Notes: generated from the sequence alone by a model not told the origin. DNA of 22,959 nt from Candidatus Dadabacteria bacterium (GCA_022615255.1 JAKEHC010000152.1:1-22959); one strand, 5' to 3'. Positions 1 to 8,405 are shown, numbered from the stretch's first letter. Numbers and translations: made by a program.

Positions 1-245
1 AATCTGTCTACAATCCCAAGCGATAAAGGAAACTCTGGTCCCACTACGGTAATGCCAATCTCTTCGGCTCTTACAAACCTCAAAAGCCCTTCAATATCCG
101 TAGTTTTTATATCAACACACTCGGCGTGCTTTGATATTCCGGCATTTCCAGGGGCGCAATAAACAGCACTTACGAGCGGACTCTGCCTTATCTTCCAGCA
201 AAGCGCATGCTCTCTTCCTCCGCTTCCGATTACTAAAACTCTCAT
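1..245 (-). CDS. purD: Phosphoribosylamine-glycine ligase, N-terminal part (runs off the window)
   Basis: The reverse strand from an ATG at 243-245 reads MRVLVIGSGGREHAL and stays open to the window edge, giving 81 complete codons. GSGGREHAL is the glycine-rich N-terminal motif of GAR synthetase, which ligates glycine to 5-phosphoribosylamine with ATP in purine synthesis. The following YCAPGNAGI and ITVVGPEFPLSLGI stretches are also typical of the PurD N-domain. The ATP-grasp domain lies outside the window. A GGAG lies about 11 nt before the ATG, and a plausible promoter is at 273-300, so purD is probably transcribed independently of glmS. Only the N-domain is visible, but the motifs are specific. 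Confidence 0.92.
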   Translation of the reverse strand, partial: MRVLVIGSGGREHALCWKIRQSPLVSAVYCAPGNAGISKHAECVDIKTTDIEGLLRFVRAEEIGITVVGPEFPLSLGIVDR

Positions 246-272
246 ATAAGCCGAAACTCCTTTATTGTAGGG

Positions 273-300
273 ATTTTAATTTACCAGAAAAAACATTCAA
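273..300 (-). promoter_or_regulatory. Candidate sigma-70 promoter of purD
   Basis: On the minus strand TTGAAT (295-300) and TAAAAT (273-278) are separated by 16 bp, close to the -35/-10 consensus. They lie 28 bp upstream of the purD start. The call is by eye only. Confidence 0.4.
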
Positions 301-420
301 GGTGCTGCTCGCTAATTAATTCTTTTCATCGTGCTGAAAAAATCGTATGCTTTCATCACGAGGAGTTTATATATTATGAGGCTTTCTAGCTGAGAGATAA
401 CCCGTAAAGCTAATGCAATA

Positions 421-503
421 TTAAATCCCCCTACATCCCCCTTTGAGAAAGTGGGATTATTAATTTCTCCCCTTTCTTAAAGGTGAGCTAGAGGGGATTA
501 AAA
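421..503. repeat. Imperfect inverted repeat of the AATCCCCCT...AGGGGATT type
   Basis: Left arm TTAAATCCCCCTACATCCCC and a right arm ending in AGAGGGGATTAAAA are near-complementary over about 35 nt. The inner part (CCCTTTGAGAAAG against CTTTCTTAAAGG) also pairs. It lies just beyond the glmS stop codon and could fold as a large hairpin that ends glmS transcription. The sequence type is a widespread intergenic palindrome in bacterial genomes. The rest of the 246-523 gap shows no gene. Confidence 0.65.
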
Positions 504-523
504 CAACGTGTTTAGAAATAAAA

Positions 524-2353
524 TCATTCAACCGTTACGACCTTCGCAAGGTTTCTCGGTTGATCTGCATCGGTGCCCTTGTATACGGCGATATAATACG
601 CAAAAAGCTGAAGAGGAACTACAGCTATTATGGGACTAAGCATGTACGAGGAGTCAGGGATTTTTATAAGTCTGTCTATCTGAGTATTAAGCTCATCAGC
701 TTCATCTCCCGATGTGATTAAGATTACCTTACCCCTTCGTGCTCTGATTTCCTGCAAATTGTTAAGGACCTTTTTATAAACTATCCCGTCACGCGGGGCT
801 ATAATAACAACGGGCATGCTTTCATCAACCAGGGCAATAGGCCCGTGCTTCATCTCTCCTGCGGCGTAGCCTTCTGCGTGTATATACGAAACCTCCTTAA
901 GCTTTAGCGCCCCTTCAAGGGCAATTGGATAGTTAATCCCCCTAGCCAGATAAAGAAAGTTTTTATAGTGATAAAACTCCATCGCAAGCCCTTTTATCAC
1001 TTCATCCAGCTTTAAAGCCATCTCAAGAAGCTGAGGCATCCTGAAGGAGTCGTGAATGAATCTCCTACCCTCATTATCGCTCAGCCTTCCTGTATGTCTA
1101 CCCAGGTAAATCGAAAGAAGATAAAACACTATAAGCTGGGTAGTAAATGCCTTAGTGGATGCTACGCCTATCTCCGGTCCCGCATGGGTATATATTACCG
1201 CATCAGACTCCCTCGCTATTTTACTTTTAGGCACATTCGTAATTGAAAGCGTCCTTGCCCCTCTTTTCTTCATCTCTAAAAGCGCCTCTGAGGTATCTGC
1301 AGTTTCACCAGACTGAGACACGGCAATGACAAGAGTGTTCTCGTCAATAATCGGATCTCTGTATCTAATTTCAGACGCTAAATCCACATCCACAGAAACA
1401 TGAGCGATATTTTCTATCATGTATCTACCGATAAGACATGAGTGATAAGAGGTACCGCACCCAATCGCTACCACCCTCCTTACGCCCTTTACAATATTCT
1501 CCAAGCCTTCAAAATACACATCGCCACTCTCTTCAGATACCCTCCCGCGAATGGTATCTAAAACAGCGTGGGGCTGGTCATGAATCTCCTTTAGCATGAA
1601 ATGTTTGTAGCCGCCCTTTTCTATGGCAACTGGGTCCCAGTTGATTGAGAATACTTCCCTCTTAACCTCTTGTCCGTTAAGGTCGGTGATTCTAAAGCTA
1701 TCCTTCTCCAGTATCGCAACATCGCCGTCCTCTAAAAAGATAACCCTCTTGCTATAGGGAAGCACCGCCGGTATGTCAGAGGCTATAAAGTTTTCACCCT
1801 GACCAAGGGCAATGATGAGGGGTGAGAATTTTCTTAAAGCTATAATCTTTTCCGGCTCCCTCTCAGAGACTATCGCCACTGCATAAGAGCCTTCTGTCAG
1901 TTTAAAAGCTCCTCTTACGGAGTCTTCAAACGAAGAACCGTTTTTGGAAAAATCTTCAATAAGGTGGGAAATTACCTCTGTATCCGTATCGGAATTAAAA
2001 ACATACCCCTTCTTCTTGAGCTCGTTCTTAAGCTCCTGATAGTTCTCTATAATTCCGTTGTGGACTACCGATGTTCCGCCTGACACATGTGGATGAGCAT
2101 TTCTCTCAGACGGGGTTCCGTGTGTTGCCCATCTCGTATGACCTATCCCTAAAGAGCCGTTAAAAGAATGTATGCTGAGCTTTTTTAGGAGGTTATCCAG
2201 CTTTCCTTCGCTCTTTATAACCTTAGTATGGCCTTTTTCAAGTATAGCAATCCCGGAAGAATCGTACCCTCTGTACTCAAGCCTCTTCAGTCCCTCGACT
2301 AACACCTGGACTGTCTTTCCTTCGATCCCTATGTATCCTACGATTCCGCACAT
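524..2353 (-). CDS. glmS: Glutamine-fructose-6-phosphate aminotransferase (isomerizing)
   Basis: The cytoplasmic enzyme makes glucosamine-6-phosphate from fructose-6-phosphate and glutamine, the first step toward UDP-GlcNAc for peptidoglycan and LPS. At 609 aa it has the usual family length. Cys2 of MCGIVGYIG is the glutaminase nucleophile once Met is removed. RGYDSSG (28-34), HTRWATHG (72-79) and NGIIENY (99-105) complete the class II amidotransferase domain. Two SIS domains follow: GCGTSYHS (298-305) with SQSGET (346-351), then ARGINYPIALEGALKLKE (470-487) and GEMKHGP (499-505). The C-terminus PRNLAKVVTVE is the family signature. The start codon directly follows the glmU stop with zero spacing, implying translational coupling. 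No glmS-ribozyme leader is possible in that arrangement. The assignment is certain. Confidence 0.98.
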   Translation of the reverse strand: MCGIVGYIGIEGKTVQVLVEGLKRLEYRGYDSSGIAILEKGHTKVIKSEGKLDNLLKKLSIHSFNGSLGIGHTRWATHGTPSERNAHPHVSGGTSVVHNGIIENYQELKNELKKKGYVFNSDTDTEVISHLIEDFSKNGSSFEDSVRGAFKLTEGSYAVAIVSEREPEKIIALRKFSPLIIALGQGENFIASDIPAVLPYSKRVIFLEDGDVAILEKDSFRITDLNGQEVKREVFSINWDPVAIEKGGYKHFMLKEIHDQPHAVLDTIRGRVSEESGDVYFEGLENIVKGVRRVVAIGCGTSYHSCLIGRYMIENIAHVSVDVDLASEIRYRDPIIDENTLVIAVSQSGETADTSEALLEMKKRGARTLSITNVPKSKIARESDAVIYTHAGPEIGVASTKAFTTQLIVFYLLSIYLGRHTGRLSDNEGRRFIHDSFRMPQLLEMALKLDEVIKGLAMEFYHYKNFLYLARGINYPIALEGALKLKEVSYIHAEGYAAGEMKHGPIALVDESMPVVIIAPRDGIVYKKVLNNLQEIRARRGKVILITSGDEADELNTQIDRLIKIPDSSYMLSPIIAVVPLQLFAYYIAVYKGTDADQPRNLAKVVTVE

Positions 2354-3739
2354 TTATTTATTTCCTTTTTTTTCTCTGGGCTTTCTTTTCCATCCGGTTA
2401 TTACCAACTGTTTTGTCCTCTCTATCGCCAAGGCTCCAGGAGGAACGTCTTTTGTTATAGTTGAGCCAGCACCGGTCGTAGCCCCTTTTCCAACCCTTAT
2501 GGGGGCTACAAGCATTGTGTCGCTCCCTATGAATACATCATCCTCGATGATCGTCCGATGCTTATCAAATCCGTCATAATTACATGTAATAGCCCCAGCC
2601 CCGATGTTCACCCTCTCCCCGATGTTTGTATCGCCGACATAAGACAGATGAGGAACCTTAGAGCCGCGCCCTACCTTTGACTTCTTTATCTCAACAAAGT
2701 TTCCGATCTTAGCCCCGGAAAGTATTTGTGATTCCTGACGAAGGTGGGCAAAAGGACCTATTCTAGCCTTATCTTCTATAATAGCCTTCGTTATATAAGA
2801 AGAAAACGCAATGGTTACCTCATCGCCGACTTTCGAGTCCTCAATCCAAACCGATGGACCGATCTTACAGCCCCTTCCCACCTTTGTGCCCCCGTAAATG
2901 AATGTGTTTGGATAAATTACAGTATCGGCTCCAATAGAAACACCGGGAGAAATGTATGTAACTTCTGGATTTACTATTGTTACCCCGGAGAGCATAAGTC
3001 TCTCATTAGTCCTTGTCCTCAAGCACTCTTCCACCATTGCAAGCTCTTCCCGATTATTTACCCCCAGCACCTCCTCGCTGTCAGGCACAATATATCCACC
3101 GACCTTTCTCCCGCTCTTGGTAGCGATACCAACAATATCCGGGAGATAATATTCCCCCTGCTTATTTTTGCTATCGAGCTTGCCTAGCGCCTCCCATAGG
3201 AAGCCTGATTCGACACAGTATGCACCTGAGTTTATCTCTTTGATCTTTTTTTCCTTAGAGGTCGCATCCTTCTCCTCTACAATCCTTAGAACATCGCCGT
3301 TACCGTTTCTTATAATCCTTCCATAACCCTCTGGACTCTCATGAAAAGCGGTAAGAAGAGAAATCTCTATATTGCCCTTCTTATGGGATTCGATGAAACC
3401 CTTTAATGTTTCGGAACGGATGAGTGGAAAATCCCCGTTTAATATAACTATGTTCCCATGATAATCACGAAATGCCTCTTTAGCGCATCTGACAGCATCT
3501 CCCGTACCAAGATGCTTACTCTGTAAAGCGTATTTAACATCGATAGAAGATAGTGTCTCTTTTATTTTCTCGGCGCCATATCCCACTACTACAACTATTC
3601 TCTTTGGCGAGATTTCGAAAACAGCGTCAAGGACGTAACTAAGCATAGGGCGTCCCAATATCGGATGAAGAACCTTTGGAATGTCGGATTTCATTCTTTT
3701 TCCCTTGCCAGCGGCAAGGACTATGACTGAAATGTCCAT
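2354..3739 (-). CDS. glmU: Bifunctional N-acetylglucosamine-1-phosphate uridyltransferase / glucosamine-1-phosphate acetyltransferase
   Basis: This enzyme makes the last two steps to UDP-GlcNAc. The N-terminal pyrophosphorylase domain (about 1-235) has LAAGKGKRM (8-16), PKVLHP (21-26), HLGTGDAV (76-83), NGDFPL (101-106) and VNNREEL (227-233). The C-terminal left-handed beta-helix (about 250-445) shows hexapeptide repeats. It carries the acetyltransferase signature SKVPHLSYVGDTNIG (360-374), in which His364 matches the catalytic histidine of E. coli GlmU, and GAGAITCNYDG (380-390). Length (461 aa) is normal. The metal-binding GDVPL loop reads GDFPL here, a conservative change beside the conserved Asp. 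No strong ribosome site is visible upstream, but the N-terminal motif fixes the start. glmS follows directly. Confidence 0.97.
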   Translation of the reverse strand: MDISVIVLAAGKGKRMKSDIPKVLHPILGRPMLSYVLDAVFEISPKRIVVVVGYGAEKIKETLSSIDVKYALQSKHLGTGDAVRCAKEAFRDYHGNIVILNGDFPLIRSETLKGFIESHKKGNIEISLLTAFHESPEGYGRIIRNGNGDVLRIVEEKDATSKEKKIKEINSGAYCVESGFLWEALGKLDSKNKQGEYYLPDIVGIATKSGRKVGGYIVPDSEEVLGVNNREELAMVEECLRTRTNERLMLSGVTIVNPEVTYISPGVSIGADTVIYPNTFIYGGTKVGRGCKIGPSVWIEDSKVGDEVTIAFSSYITKAIIEDKARIGPFAHLRQESQILSGAKIGNFVEIKKSKVGRGSKVPHLSYVGDTNIGERVNIGAGAITCNYDGFDKHRTIIEDDVFIGSDTMLVAPIRVGKGATTGAGSTITKDVPPGALAIERTKQLVITGWKRKPREKKGNK

Positions 3740-3891
3740 TGATTTACTACTTTAGGCTCCTTATCGTCTTAAAGAATAACTGGACCTATAAGATGAGAAT
3801 TGGGCATCGTACATTTTCAAACTAATGAAAGAAATAAGGTAACCTTAGGCTTCGCTCACTTGTATTTACACACAATAGAATTCACGAGCAG

Positions 3892-3915
3892 ATTCATTCT
3901 TAGCGTTGAATGAAT
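3892..3915. other. Perfect 8-bp hairpin in the glmU-ssb gap
   Basis: ATTCATTC and GAATGAAT form a perfect 8-bp stem around the 8-nt loop TTAGCGTT. It is AT-rich with no U-run, so it is a weak terminator candidate. A second 7-bp hairpin, CCATTCT / AGAATGG (3993-4012), overlaps the ssb stop codon. The gap 3740-4003 shows no gene. Confidence 0.35.
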
Positions 3916-4003
3916 TCGACTTGTTGTTCTGCATACCAGACAGCCACATTACCTATATTTTAACCGGAGCAAGACAAACTAACATTATGAGTCCATTCTA
4001 TTT

Positions 4004-4438
4004 TCAGAATGGAACGTCATCGTCAGAACCGAAGGATTCTTCACCGCCTTCAAAGCCCTCCGTGTGCTTCTCCTCAGTCCCGGCAGCCGATGCGGCTCTA
4101 TCCACAGATGGACCTAGCATTTGCATATTCTGTGCGACTATCTCAGTTGTCCATCTCTTTCTTCCCTCTTTATCCTCCCAGGAGCGGGTTCTAAGCGTTC
4201 CCTCAATGTAGACAGTTCTACCCTTGGATAGATACTCACCGCATATCTCCGCTAGCCTTCCCCAGGCGACAATACGATGCCATTCAGTGAATTCCTCCTT
4301 CTCACCACCGCTTTTGCTAGGACGCACCTCAGTTGTAGCAAGCGTAAAGTTGGCAACCGCTTGCCCACTGGTCGTATACCTTATCTCCGGGTCACGTCCC
4401 AAATTCCCAATAAGAATCACCTTGTTTACACCTCTCAT
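4004..4438 (-). CDS. ssb: Single-stranded DNA-binding protein
   Basis: SSB coats single-stranded DNA during replication, repair and recombination and recruits partners through its C-terminal tip. The N-terminal OB fold (about 1-107) begins MRGVNKVILIGNLGRDPE, followed by FTLATTE, EWHRIVAWGRLAEICGEYL and KGRTVYIEGTLRTRSW, all standard bacterial SSB motifs. A short Gly/Glu/Ser-rich linker leads to the acidic tip DDDVPF, the canonical partner-binding peptide. Length is 144 aa, at the short end of the family because the linker is brief. A GGGGG tract precedes the ATG by about 6 nt. It sits downstream of the Nudix gene on the same strand with a 122-bp gap, so it may have its own promoter. Confidence 0.97.
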   Translation of the reverse strand: MRGVNKVILIGNLGRDPEIRYTTSGQAVANFTLATTEVRPSKSGGEKEEFTEWHRIVAWGRLAEICGEYLSKGRTVYIEGTLRTRSWEDKEGRKRWTTEIVAQNMQMLGPSVDRAASAAGTEEKHTEGFEGGEESFGSDDDVPF

Positions 4439-4560
4439 TTTATTCCCCCTGTCCTGCTCTATTTTGAGAGAATTTTATCACCTGATAGAGAGAAAATCCA
4501 ATATACGTAGATCAAGGGGGTAGAGCTTACGGAAAGTTCTCAATTAAGCCTATGATCAAT

Positions 4561-5151
4561 TCAAAACAGATGGCCAACTAAAGAGAGAAATTGATGAAGA
4601 ATCCTAGCAGTCATTCCCCATATCGCGTGGTTATGATAACGGTAAGTAAATTCTTCACGCTCCATACCGTCTTTTTCTACGACCCTCCTCTCGAATGATC
4701 TTTCATCCTTGAAGTGAAATAGGGGAATCCAGATGGCAGAAGCCACCTCTTCGTTAGGCTTAATTTCTAGATCCTCTGTTAAGTAGGCTAAGAACGGAGT
4801 GACAATAAAATGATTAGCCCTTGGATTAATGGGACTAACATCATCCAATTCCCCAAGGATTCTTCCATTCCTATTCAGGTCAATGTCGGTTTCTTCAATC
4901 GTTTCGCGAATCGCCGTATCCAGCTTATTTGTATCTCCATCCTTTACCTTCCCTCCTGGAAATGCCATATGCCCAGAAAATGGATCACCTTCACTTTCAG
5001 GCCGCTTAATAAAGAGCATAGAGTATCCGTTCTTATCTTTCTTAAGTATTACCATCACAGCGGCAGGAATGAAGCTACCATCCCTTTTAATCTTAATGCT
5101 CTTTCTGCCATTTATAATTTTCTCAAGCTCTTTTATAATGCTAGGGTACAC
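4561..5151 (-). CDS. Nudix hydrolase, CoA-pyrophosphatase (NudL/UPF0035) type
   Basis: The family hydrolyses CoA and related nucleoside diphosphate derivatives to phosphopantetheine and 3',5'-ADP. The UPF0035 lead-in is present as FIKRP...FSGHMAFPGG (about 47-67). It runs into the Nudix box (67-90): G67, D73, RE (82-83) and EE (86-87), the metal ligands. As in NudL proteins, the early Glu is Asp and there is one extra residue before RE. The Gly of EExG is Asp (D89). The C-terminal WGMTARILHQFL also matches the family. The start is GTG, supported by AGGAG 7 nt upstream. A perfect 28-bp palindrome lies between this gene and the macro-domain gene upstream. Substrate is inferred from family only; ADP-ribose is an alternative given its neighbour. 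Confidence 0.88.
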   Translation of the reverse strand: MYPSIIKELEKIINGRKSIKIKRDGSFIPAAVMVILKKDKNGYSMLFIKRPESEGDPFSGHMAFPGGKVKDGDTNKLDTAIRETIEETDIDLNRNGRILGELDDVSPINPRANHFIVTPFLAYLTEDLEIKPNEEVASAIWIPLFHFKDERSFERRVVEKDGMEREEFTYRYHNHAIWGMTARILHQFLSLVGHLF

Positions 5152-5180
5152 ACATTTGCTCCTAATAAACTTGATCTATT

Positions 5181-5208
5181 GTAGAGACGCATTGCAATGC
5201 GTCTCTAC
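5181..5208. repeat. 28-bp perfect palindrome, GTAGAGACG family
   Basis: GTAGAGACGCATT and its reverse complement meet with no loop other than the central GC. It shares the outer arm GTAGAGAC with the palindromes at 21306-21333 and 21449-21479, but the core differs. It lies between two co-directional genes and could act as an attenuator in the transcript. Confidence 0.85.
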
Positions 5209-5245
5209 TCGTATTTTTAAAGATCAGGACTCGATTTTCTATTAC

Positions 5246-5767
5246 TCAAATCTCGACCTTTCTCAAATAATCATCAAAGACCATACAAACTTCCTTATCA
5301 AACAGAACAAAATATACTTTGTCTATCGAGGTTTTTTCATTCTTTAAATGTTCAAAAACTATATCTATCATCACCTGAGCACATTTATTTATAGAAAAGC
5401 CGCCAACCCCCGTTCCTATCGCAGGGAATGCAATTGTTTTTGTCCGATATTCTTCAGCTTTTATAAGGCTGTTTTTAGTAGTATCTCTCAATGACTCCTC
5501 ACTTACTCTTCCACTAAGGTGCATCCCAGCAGCATGAATCACATATCTTGCTTTAAGCATTCCTGCCCCTGTAACAACCGCCTGGCCCAGTGAGATAGAA
5601 CCGATCTTATCGCATTCCATTTGAATCGAATCCCCTCCCTTTCTTCTTATAGCCCCTGCTACCCCACTGCCTAGAAGAAGCTTTGTATTAGCGGCATTTA
5701 CAATTGCATCCACTTCCATATCAGCAATGTCGCCTTGCATAACTACTATTTTATCCTTCAAACCCAT
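5246..5767 (-). CDS. Macro-domain protein (ADP-ribose / O-acetyl-ADP-ribose binding or hydrolysis)
   Basis: This is a stand-alone macro domain of 173 aa, the usual size. It shows GDI (12-14), VDAIVNAANTKLLLGSGVAGAI (19-40) with the ribose-binding Asn pair in NAAN and the glycine loop GSGVAG, then YVIHAAG (75-81) and AFPAIGTGVGGFS (113-125), which binds the diphosphate. Family members bind ADP-ribose and many remove it from proteins or deacetylate O-acetyl-ADP-ribose. No membrane segment or extra domain is present, so it is cytoplasmic. The start has AGAGGA 6 nt upstream and a candidate promoter at 5787-5814. It is probably first in a minus-strand run with the Nudix hydrolase and ssb, a grouping that suggests handling of ADP-ribosyl or dinucleotide products. 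The exact substrate is not decidable here. Confidence 0.93.
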   Translation of the reverse strand: MGLKDKIVVMQGDIADMEVDAIVNAANTKLLLGSGVAGAIRRKGGDSIQMECDKIGSISLGQAVVTGAGMLKARYVIHAAGMHLSGRVSEESLRDTTKNSLIKAEEYRTKTIAFPAIGTGVGGFSINKCAQVMIDIVFEHLKNEKTSIDKVYFVLFDKEVCMVFDDYLRKVEI

Positions 5768-5786
5768 TAATATCCTCTCTATTGAT

Positions 5787-5814
5787 ATTTTACAAATCTA
5801 AAAATAAGTAGCAA
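5787..5814 (-). promoter_or_regulatory. Candidate promoter of the macro-domain gene
   Basis: Minus-strand TTGCTA (5809-5814) and TAAAAT (5787-5792) are 16 bp apart and end 19 bp before the ATG, leaving room for the AGAGGA ribosome site. The call is by eye. Confidence 0.4.
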
Positions 5815-5834
5815 CCATGTAATGGAAAATGAAT

Positions 5835-5916
5835 TCAGAAGTTGGAATCCAGAAGAAAAAAAGAGGGCTCCTGAATTAAGAATTCTGGCTCCTGGCTTCC
5901 GACTTCTGGATTCTTC
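5835..5916. repeat. Degenerate heptanucleotide repeats in inverted arrangement
   Basis: From 5868 to 5916 the plus strand reads as seven consecutive 7-mers: CTCCTGA, ATTAAGA, ATTCTGG, CTCCTGG, CTTCCGA, CTTCTGG, ATTCTTC. At 5835-5855 three more 7-mers (TCAGAAG, TTGGAAT, CCAGAAG) are the same motif on the other strand. The period is exactly 7 in both arms, and the arms can pair. This resembles the short tandemly repeated repetitive (STRR) heptamers described in cyanobacteria. It fills the gap upstream of the glycosyltransferase gene; no coding function is seen. Confidence 0.75.
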
Positions 5917-6002
5917 AATCTTTTGCATCGGTAAAAGAAAACGGCTAGAATTTATCAAACTGTCTTTTCACAAGATAGAACCCTACTTGGAGTTTAAAAT
6001 AG

Positions 6003-7088
6003 GTGAAAATCTGTTTTTATAGACACTCGCTTCTAAGCAGAGGCGGAGATAAAATGATTATCGAATACGCCAACTATCTTGCGCAGAAGGGATATGAAGT
6101 AGCCTTGTGGTACAATACCATCAACACTGTTTTTAATCCGAATCCAAAACTCAAAATGCTAAAAATTCCCATACCGACAAAACTTGGGACAATCGTTTAT
6201 GGAATTATAAAGAGGTTCAACTCCGACGTGATTATAGTAGATATCATCCCGCTAGCCTCTTTGCTGTCATTAAGAAACCGCAACAGGCTGATCTTCTTTG
6301 CCCAAGGTTATGACGAATCTTACTATACTAACCCTTTTAATAAACTGCTTAACAGGATGCTCTCGTTATTTTGCTTAAAGCTCATGAATGTAAAAACAAT
6401 AGCCGTATCAGACCCGCTTTCGAAAACACTCAAGGAAAAATACGATGCTGATATAACGGTCGTTGAAAATGGTATAGACCGTGAGACCTTTTATCCTGAC
6501 CCGGATGAGGATTTAAGAAGAAACAAAGGCAATAGGAAAGCCGTTCTTTTACTTTCTAGAAGCGGACACTCAAAGGGACTAGATATTGCAATTAAGGTCC
6601 TAAATACAATGGATGATGAGTGGAAAGATAAAATCGAGCTCTGGGTTTGCGGAGAGAAGATCAAAAAAGAGATTCTTAAACATAAGGTTATAAACCTTGG
6701 ATGGGTTGAAAAGGACAGGTTAAGAAGGGTAATTAGCAGTGCCGACGTTCTTTTTTATCCCGCAAGGTACGAAGGGCTTCCTCTTTTTCCTCTCGAAGCC
6801 ATGGCATGCGGATGTCCTGTAGCTACAACCCGTGCCGTTTCATACGTAAAAGATGGAGAAAATGCTCTGGTAGCGGGAATGGAAGATACAGGTAATTTCA
6901 AAGAAAAGCTCCAGAATATTTTGAGCGATGAACTCCTGAGAGAAAGGTTGAAAAAGAATGGATTTGAAACAGCTTCAAGGTACGATATTAAAGAGAGCCA
7001 AAGAAATTTTGAGAAGGCTATTATAGGTATACTGCCATCGAATCAACGTCCATCCCTTGATCAACTTGAAAAGATTTCTTCAAATTAA
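6003..7088 (+). CDS. Glycosyltransferase, GT4-like (GT-B fold)
   Basis: It is a 361-aa protein with the layout of a GT-B retaining glycosyltransferase acting on a lipid-linked or surface glycan precursor at the cytoplasmic membrane face. The N-domain begins MKICFYRHSLLSRGGDKMII, in which the GG loop and following helix are the acceptor/phosphate region. VVENGIDRETFYP (153-165) is the typical inter-domain link. The C-domain has SRSGHSKGLDIAI (185-197) and YEGLPLFPLEAMACGCPV (256-273), containing the E-x7-E donor-binding motif (E257, E265). The start is GTG at 6003 with GGAG about 10 nt upstream; a later ATG would cut off the GG loop. It is the first gene of the plus-strand pair, 3 bp from the next. 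Sugar specificity cannot be read. Confidence 0.9.
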   Translation: MKICFYRHSLLSRGGDKMIIEYANYLAQKGYEVALWYNTINTVFNPNPKLKMLKIPIPTKLGTIVYGIIKRFNSDVIIVDIIPLASLLSLRNRNRLIFFAQGYDESYYTNPFNKLLNRMLSLFCLKLMNVKTIAVSDPLSKTLKEKYDADITVVENGIDRETFYPDPDEDLRRNKGNRKAVLLLSRSGHSKGLDIAIKVLNTMDDEWKDKIELWVCGEKIKKEILKHKVINLGWVEKDRLRRVISSADVLFYPARYEGLPLFPLEAMACGCPVATTRAVSYVKDGENALVAGMEDTGNFKEKLQNILSDELLRERLKKNGFETASRYDIKESQRNFEKAIIGILPSNQRPSLDQLEKISSN

Positions 7089-7091
7089 ATT

Positions 7092-8405
7092 ATGAAAGGA
7101 AAACTCCTTGTCTGCGCTTATTATTTCCCTCCTATAGGCACACCGAGGAGTTATAGATGGCGAGAGTTCGTTACTCATCTTTCTCAAAAAGGCTGGGCGA
7201 TAGACATACTTACCATAAATACAAACAGCAAACACTCAAATTACGATTCGAAATTAATGGATAACCTACCGAATGAACTCAGCGTATTTAGAACATATCC
7301 TGGGATCATGCACCATTTCTCCAATCTCCTTTTGAGCAAAACAAGAGATAATCCAGAATTTAGCTCTCTTAATGCACGTACCTCTTTTAGACAAAAGCTC
7401 TGGAAATCCCTGTTCAAGATTTTTGAGAAAAAACTCAGAACGGTTTTCATCCCCGACGAAGCGGTAAGCTGGCTTCCATTTGCTTTAATGAAAGGAAATA
7501 AGCTCGTTAAAGAAGGGAGCTATGATGTAATCATTTCATCCGGCTTTCCTTTTACATGCCATATTGTAGGCTTCTTTCTAAAACGATTTAGTGGAGGCAA
7601 ACCCTGGATAGCTGATTACGGTGACCCTTGGGTGTATAATCCGTCATTCCCTTTACCAGAATGGCGCTCCTCCATTGATAAAAAGATAGAGTCCAAGATT
7701 CTAAGAGATGCAAACAGGTTGATTTTTACTACTGATAAGACGAAAGAACATTACCTGAATTTGTACCCCTTTCTAAAATCAGAAAACATAAACGTAATCA
7801 CACAGGGTTTTTCTCATAAAGAATTTAGCGAATCCATTCCGGAGAGAACTGACAAATTTAGAATCGTTTACACAGGAAGTTTTTATAAAGATGAGGAGCC
7901 CTTTATATTCTTTGACGCACTCAAGCACATAGGGCAGATCTCGAAAGATATTGAGGTTATTATCGTAGGAAATATGCCCAATGATGAATACAAAAGATAT
8001 GCAGACAACAGAGGATTAGCCGAGATCGTTCGATTTATCGGCTTTGTTCCGAACAAAAGGGCTATATCGCTTCAAAAGGGTGCCTCGGTGCTTCTTTTAA
8101 TAGGACACAGTGGAGGAATCCAGGTGCCGGGAAAGACCTACGAATACATCGCCGCAAGAAGGCCTATATTATCAATAAAAATGGATAGCGCCGATATTGC
8201 TTCACTCATTGTTGATAGATTCAAAAGAGGAATATCAGTTGAAAACGATCCTTTAAAAATTAGTCAGGTTATTATTGACCTCTATAACTCATGGAAGTCT
8301 AACCGCCTTGAAAGCGAATTCAACCTCGAGGATATAGACGAGTTTCGTTGGGATAAATTAGCGGATAATCTAGAAAGGGCGATACTAGAAGTAGCAGGGG
8401 CTTAG
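7092..8405 (+). CDS. Glycosyltransferase, GT4-like
   Basis: At 437 aa it opens with LLVCAYYFPPIGTPRSYRW, typical of a subgroup of bacterial GT4 enzymes in polysaccharide loci (AYxFPPxGG-like). DVIISSGFPFTCHIVG and WIADYGDPWVYNP follow in the N-domain. The C-domain starts FRIVYTGSFYKDEEPF and carries GHSGGIQVPGKTYEYIAARRP, in which the final Glu is the likely nucleotide-sugar ribose contact. There are no membrane segments. It follows the preceding glycosyltransferase by 3 bp, so the two are co-transcribed and probably add successive sugars. It ends 19 bp from a convergent glycosyltransferase gene with only a short T-run between. Donor and acceptor are unknown. Confidence 0.88.
   Translation: MKGKLLVCAYYFPPIGTPRSYRWREFVTHLSQKGWAIDILTINTNSKHSNYDSKLMDNLPNELSVFRTYPGIMHHFSNLLLSKTRDNPEFSSLNARTSFRQKLWKSLFKIFEKKLRTVFIPDEAVSWLPFALMKGNKLVKEGSYDVIISSGFPFTCHIVGFFLKRFSGGKPWIADYGDPWVYNPSFPLPEWRSSIDKKIESKILRDANRLIFTTDKTKEHYLNLYPFLKSENINVITQGFSHKEFSESIPERTDKFRIVYTGSFYKDEEPFIFFDALKHIGQISKDIEVIIVGNMPNDEYKRYADNRGLAEIVRFIGFVPNKRAISLQKGASVLLLIGHSGGIQVPGKTYEYIAARRPILSIKMDSADIASLIVDRFKRGISVENDPLKISQVIIDLYNSWKSNRLESEFNLEDIDEFRWDKLADNLERAILEVAGA

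Noticed and set aside
2340..2353. glmS ribozyme
   Set aside because: The glmU stop and glmS ATG abut, leaving no leader, and glmS ribozymes are a Firmicutes-type feature.
2744..3187. Open frame of 147 codons on the plus strand
   Set aside because: It is antisense to the well-conserved glmU, has no ribosome site or recognisable motif, and is a shadow of that gene.
5822..6022. Open frame of 66 codons before the first glycosyltransferase
   Set aside because: It runs through the heptanucleotide repeat and overlaps the glycosyltransferase start; low-complexity product.
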